A stretch of 64,000 nucleotides of DNA, taken from positions 496,001-560,000 of the forward strand of contig OY723282.1 of NCBI GenBank assembly GCA_963210315.1, in the 5' to 3' direction. This document shows, piece by piece, positions 60,600 through 64,000 of this stretch. Position numbers and translations under genes: made by a program. Position 1 is the stretch's first letter; the number at the start of each line of letters is the position of its first letter. The notes under the pieces were generated by a model that did no database searches, was not told the DNA's origin, and saw only the letters and a program-made list of their open reading frames with translations. This DNA is from Rhynchopus euleeides. Its lineage: Eukaryota; Euglenozoa; Diplonemea; Diplonemida; Diplonemidae.

Positions 60600-60780
60600 C
60601 AGACAGTCGACAGGGTTTTCGACAGGTGTACGTGTCGAAAATCGACAGTCGACTGTCGACAGCTTTTTCGACAGGTGAACCTGTCGAAAAAGCTGTCGAT
60701 TTTCGACTGTCGACAGTTTAACCTGTCGAACTGTCGATTCGACAGGATTCTCGACCTGTCGACAGGTAACCTGTCGGCCC
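60600..60780. repeat. Cluster of interleaved CGACAG/CTGTCG palindromes
   Basis: About 180 bp composed of CTGTCGA and TCGACAG words. The core is a perfect inverted repeat with 20 bp arms (60657-60676 and 60679-60698) and a 2-base loop; further arms extend outward imperfectly. Right after it is a copy of the AGTTTGACACACA...GCGAAGGCCCCCC motif (about 60808-60852). Confidence 0.85.
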
Positions 60781-61679
60781 CGTGAAGCGACCGGAGAGAG
60801 AATAAAACTGGCTGAAAAGTGACGCAGTTTGACACACACAGCGAAGGCCCCCCACCGCTGAGGAGCGATCCCGAACACCCTGCTTCTGTGCGGCTCATCG
60901 CTCCTTCTCGGAGGCTAGCTGGGTGGTGGAGTGTCAATGCACCAACAAGGACAGAACGAAGCACGGTTGCCCCGTTTGGTTTTCAGAAAAAAAAAACCCC
61001 CCCCCCATGGTGTGAAATAAGGGCTAACCCCAAACCCCAAACCCCACCCCCCCGGACCCCAAACACCAAGCGCCCTTACTGTTACCAGTCGCACACGCAC
61101 ACAGACCGGAGGCCAAACGCACCCGAGTGCAGGATAAAATGTCCTCGGGCCAGAGGCCCGAGGCCTTTTTTTCCTGCTCGAGTGCAGTTGAGGCCGACTC
61201 GGGGTGCAGGTGATGGTGTCTTGCCATCACCCGGCACTTTCGGCACATCTAGGTGCGTGCGGGCTGAGACGGCAGCTGTGGCTGTGTGGGTGCTGAACCT
61301 GCAGATGGCCCGAATCCACCCAGACAGGGCACTGGGCAGGACCTGGGTGTGGATGGGCTGAGCCGGACAGTCTGGCTGGATGTGTCACATTGTGTGGGGT
61401 GGTCGGGTGTGGGTGCCTGGATCCAGTCACTGGTGTGAGACTGGTGAAGACTGTGAGAAGGGACGTGGAACAGCCCACAGCCAGATCCAGGCTGTTTCTG
61501 TGGCGGACAGTGTACTAGGCACACTGCACTCCAACCTTGAAGGGCACATTATTGCACTGCAGGGATCCCCATACTTGCACCGCAGTGCAAGCATGAGACC
61601 TGGAGTGCAATATTGTGCGACTGCGGGTGCGAAACTGCACTGGATGGGGGTATGGAAATTTAGTCATTCTTAGTCACTT
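60781..61679. other. Gene-free region with hairpin and C-rich short repeat
   Basis: No gene seen. AACCCCAAACCCCAAACCCC-type short repeat at about 61025-61050. Hairpin with perfect 9 bp arms (61143-61151 and 61155-61163) followed by seven T (61166-61172). GTGCA/TGCAC words cluster near 61550-61650. Confidence 0.5.
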
Positions 61680-61851
61680 TTAGGCGATTTACGCGCGGTT
61701 TTTCGGCTGGGGAAAAGAGAGTAAGATTTTCGAAAAAAATCGATTTTTTCGCAAAAAATCGCATTGTGTCGTAGTCGCGCGTAGTCACCCGTAGTCGCCA
61801 GGTCGAGGTTACCAGATTCCATACCCCCCCGGGGTACTGAATTACCGACTT

Positions 61852-62057
61852 TTCGACATGTCGAAAAAAAAAAATTTGGCCGAAAAAAAAATTTTTTTTT
61901 TCGGCCGACTAAACCGAAAATCGGGCCCTCTGGGGTGCCACACCGATATTTTTCGGATTTTTTTCGGATTTTTTTCCGATTTTTTTTGGTTGGGGTGGCC
62001 ACCAGTCCAGGCTGCTGCCCCAGGGTGGCCGGATTTTCGACATGTCGAAAAAAAAAA
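61852..62057. repeat. AT-rich segment bounded by TTTTCGACATGTCGAAAA palindromes
   Basis: The 18-base palindrome occurs near 61852-61871 and again near 62034-62052. It brackets about 180 bp that includes a long A8/T10 snap-back (61870-61908) and TTTTTCGGATTTTTTTC repeats. Possibly a small foldback element. Confidence 0.6.
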
Positions 62058-63281
62058 TTTATCTCCCTAAAATCAGGGTATAAGATAGACTTTTTTTCTG
62101 GCGCCGTTTTCCGGTTTTTCTGGTTTTGAAAATTGTTCGCGCGCGCCTTCGGCGCGCGCGACCCGCGCAAACCCTCCCAGAATCTGAGAGGGCCCAGTGC
62201 CTGCGCGCGTCCTGTCGTACTGAGGCTGCTTGGTGGGGCAGGCGCAGCAGCTGCTTTGAAAGTTTGGACTCTCGGCCAAAAAACCGGTCTGGTGCAATGT
62301 TTTTACGCAGGGGGGTCTGGGGGGCGGAGCCCCCCAGCCGCCGGAGGCCACGGTAGTGAACATCTGTTCCCTACAGTCTGGATTCGCTTGTAAGTAGGAA
62401 GGCTTCACTGTATCGCAGCCCGGCCAGCAGGAGATCACTGGTCCTTGAGGGTTCAACCTTCAGGGTGGAGGAGGACGGGGGAGCGACCACTCGTGACAGG
62501 TGTGCGTTGTGGGTGGAGTGGGTGCACGACAGACCTTGTCATGGCCAAAGGGTCCACGAGATCTCTGCAAACATTCCGTTATCGAGGAGATGGGCACCTA
62601 GCTGTGACGACAGGCAACAAACAAATCTCATCTGTTAGTTGCCCCCAATAGGCTTGGCGACCTTCAAGACTGCTTGAAAGTCGTTCGTGTTCTCGTCTCA
62701 GCCCTCCAGACAAGCAGATCTGTCTCGAGTTGGTGGGCTGTCGCCATGTATTCGATGGCACCGAGTGACGCTGCACAGAGGCAGACGACACGGTGAACTC
62801 CAGCGGAGGTTACCCTACCTCCGCTGGAGTACACCGTCACGTGACCGTGTGTCTCCCATGAGTCTCAACTAGCGGGAGTCTTAGCGTAAATTAGCTGGAA
62901 AATAGACTCCCGTCTCCAGTACAGACTGCAGTCTTAGACTCCCTCTTAGGACACACACATGGTGGCTGGAGTCCACCATGTGTGCACCTTCAAAACAGAA
63001 GAGACCTGCATGACGAGGGCATCACCACCCACCGGGCCACCCGCTAGGTCCATTTTTTCTTCTCCGCTTCTCTGACTTCTTTGGACTATTTGAGCTCTGT
63101 GCGGATCACGATGGGGTCACTTTCTATTTTTTTATGGCGTTTTTTCTGACTGTTTTACTGTCCCAAAGTCACAAAAAAACCGCCAAAAATGAGACCGACC
63201 TTTTTTTTTTCCCAGAAAACCGGGAACCGGGAAACCCTGGTTTTGAAAACCGGAAAACCAGACCTATCTTATCCCCTGCTA
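62058..63281. other. Gene-free region with perfect hairpins
   Basis: No gene seen. Two strong hairpins: 14 bp perfect arms with a 6-base loop (62797-62810 and 62817-62830), and 12 bp perfect arms with a 7-base loop (62954-62965 and 62973-62984). A GGTTTTGAAAA..CCAGA..TATCTTAT block near 63237-63275 is the inverse of a similar block near 62075-62130. Confidence 0.5.
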
Positions 63282-63748
63282 AAATAATGTTCTCTCATCA
63301 AAATAGCCTGCGGCCCTGCAAGATAAGAAGATTATTTAATCCTCCACCAGCACAACGTTGAAAACGTGCAGTAGATTTTTCGAACCCCATAAAGTTAGAT
63401 TATTTGACTGTAAAATAATGTGGACCGCCCTCCGCGTAAGTTTCTGTACAACCTGTAAAGAAAAGCGACATTATTGCCTCACAGGGGAAATCACCTAAAA
63501 TAAAAGTCGGCCAAAATAAAACAATGTCTTTAGGCAGGTCGAAACAATCTAAATTACTTCACTGTAAACCTATGCGTGATCTGGGGTCCCTGCAGTCCAA
63601 CAAATCTGCACATTATTTTACTGTCAAATAATCTAACTTTATGGGGTTCGAAAAATCCGCTGCACGTTTCAACGTTGTGCTGGTGGAGGATTAAATAATC
63701 TTCTTATCTTGCAGGGACTTAGGCTATTTTGATGAGAGAACATTATTT
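63282..63748. mobile_element. AT-rich MITE-like foldback element
   Basis: Arms 63282-63422 and 63610-63748 (about 140 bp, over 90 percent complementary by eye) flank a 187 bp loop. Arms end in AAATAATGT. No coding capacity. Base composition is clearly more AT-rich than the gene-bearing part of the window. Confidence 0.88.
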
Positions 63749-63778
63749 CAGGGAGATAAAACAACCTATTGCACAAAA

Positions 63779-63988
63779 AATAATCTTCACATTATTTTAC
63801 GCGGAGGGGGGCCTGCTACTACATAAAGTAATCACACCTCAGCTCGCTTCGCTCGTTAAGGTGACTTCCACATGTCGCCTCGCTTCGCTCGGCAACATGA
63901 CTTCAATTTTACGCTCGCTTCGCTCGCGTAAAATAATGTTACTTTATGTAGCAGGCCCCCCTCCGCGTAAAATAATGTGAAGATTATT
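63779..63988. mobile_element. Second AT-rich foldback element with CGCTTCGCTCG words
   Basis: Arms 63779-63831 and 63939-63988 are near-perfect inverted repeats; the only clear difference is three extra bases in the left arm. The loop contains three CTCGCTTCGCTCG words, each self-complementary. The element lies 30 bp right of the previous foldback and shares its ACATTATTTTA tips, so the two may be related. Confidence 0.88.
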
Positions 63989-64000
63989 TCAGTACAATAA

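Noticed and set aside
61025..61050. CCCCAAA short repeats as a telomere
   Set aside because: Only about three imperfect units, internal to the window, and not the TTAGGG type expected for euglenozoans.
1..64000. CRISPR array or bacterial operon
   Set aside because: The tandem array at 58381-58800 has no spacer/repeat alternation, and the genes are eukaryotic types with introns and signal anchors.

Overview
This window looks like nuclear DNA of a GC-rich protist, most probably a euglenozoan and best matched by a diplonemid. Three observations support this. Every gene I can support lies on the minus strand, head to tail, over 64 kb, like a directional (polycistronic) gene cluster. Most start codons follow pyrimidine-rich sequence with a nearby CAG, as expected for spliced-leader acceptor sites. 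A decayed retrotransposon has the gene order tyrosine recombinase, reverse transcriptase, RNase H, the order known from trypanosomatid VIPER elements. One kinase gene has four conventional cis-introns, all with GTATGN donors and CAG acceptors. That argues against a trypanosomatid and for a diplonemid or euglenid. The taxonomic call is inference; no rRNA or SL RNA gene is visible.

Layout, left to right. Positions 1-144 are one arm of a foldback element whose complete copy is at 11224-12370. Then come a Ulp1-type SUMO protease (174-1121), a Bin3/MePCE RNA methyltransferase (2061-3662), two near-identical WD40 genes on a 1.35 kb duplicated segment (4802-5959 and 9366-10508) with a thioredoxin-fold gene between them (6848-8608), and the foldback element. 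Next are a membrane pseudo-cyclase (13878-15644), a GT61 glycosyltransferase (16297-18792), a membrane protein with a DUF3592-like region (20508-22046), a five-exon STE/MAP2K-like kinase (25930-29050) and a UBAC2-like rhomboid/UBA protein (31051-32040). These are followed by an adenylate cyclase (34407-36608), a 1568-residue protein with three cyclic-nucleotide-binding-like folds (37461-42167), an ankyrin protein (42862-43992), a second adenylate cyclase with a 3' frameshift (44628-46655), a calcyphosin-like EF-hand protein (47495-48553) and a 1652-residue membrane sensor ending in a degenerate cyclase domain (50269-55227). The retroelement follows (about 55401-58860). The last 5 kb has no gene and is full of palindromes and AT-rich foldback elements.

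The functional theme of the right half is cyclic-nucleotide signalling: two catalytically complete adenylate cyclases, two non-catalytic relatives and a protein with three cyclic-nucleotide-binding-like folds share about 41 kb. The gene at 13878-15644 is a domain-shuffled hybrid. Its membrane half matches the two active cyclases. Its C-terminal half matches the end of the giant sensor, including a shared C-terminal EWMYE helical module that I do not recognise as a named domain. Spacers are long (0.5-3.9 kb), rich in G/C homopolymers, and carry several small dispersed repeat families, one of which supplies the 3' end of a coding region.
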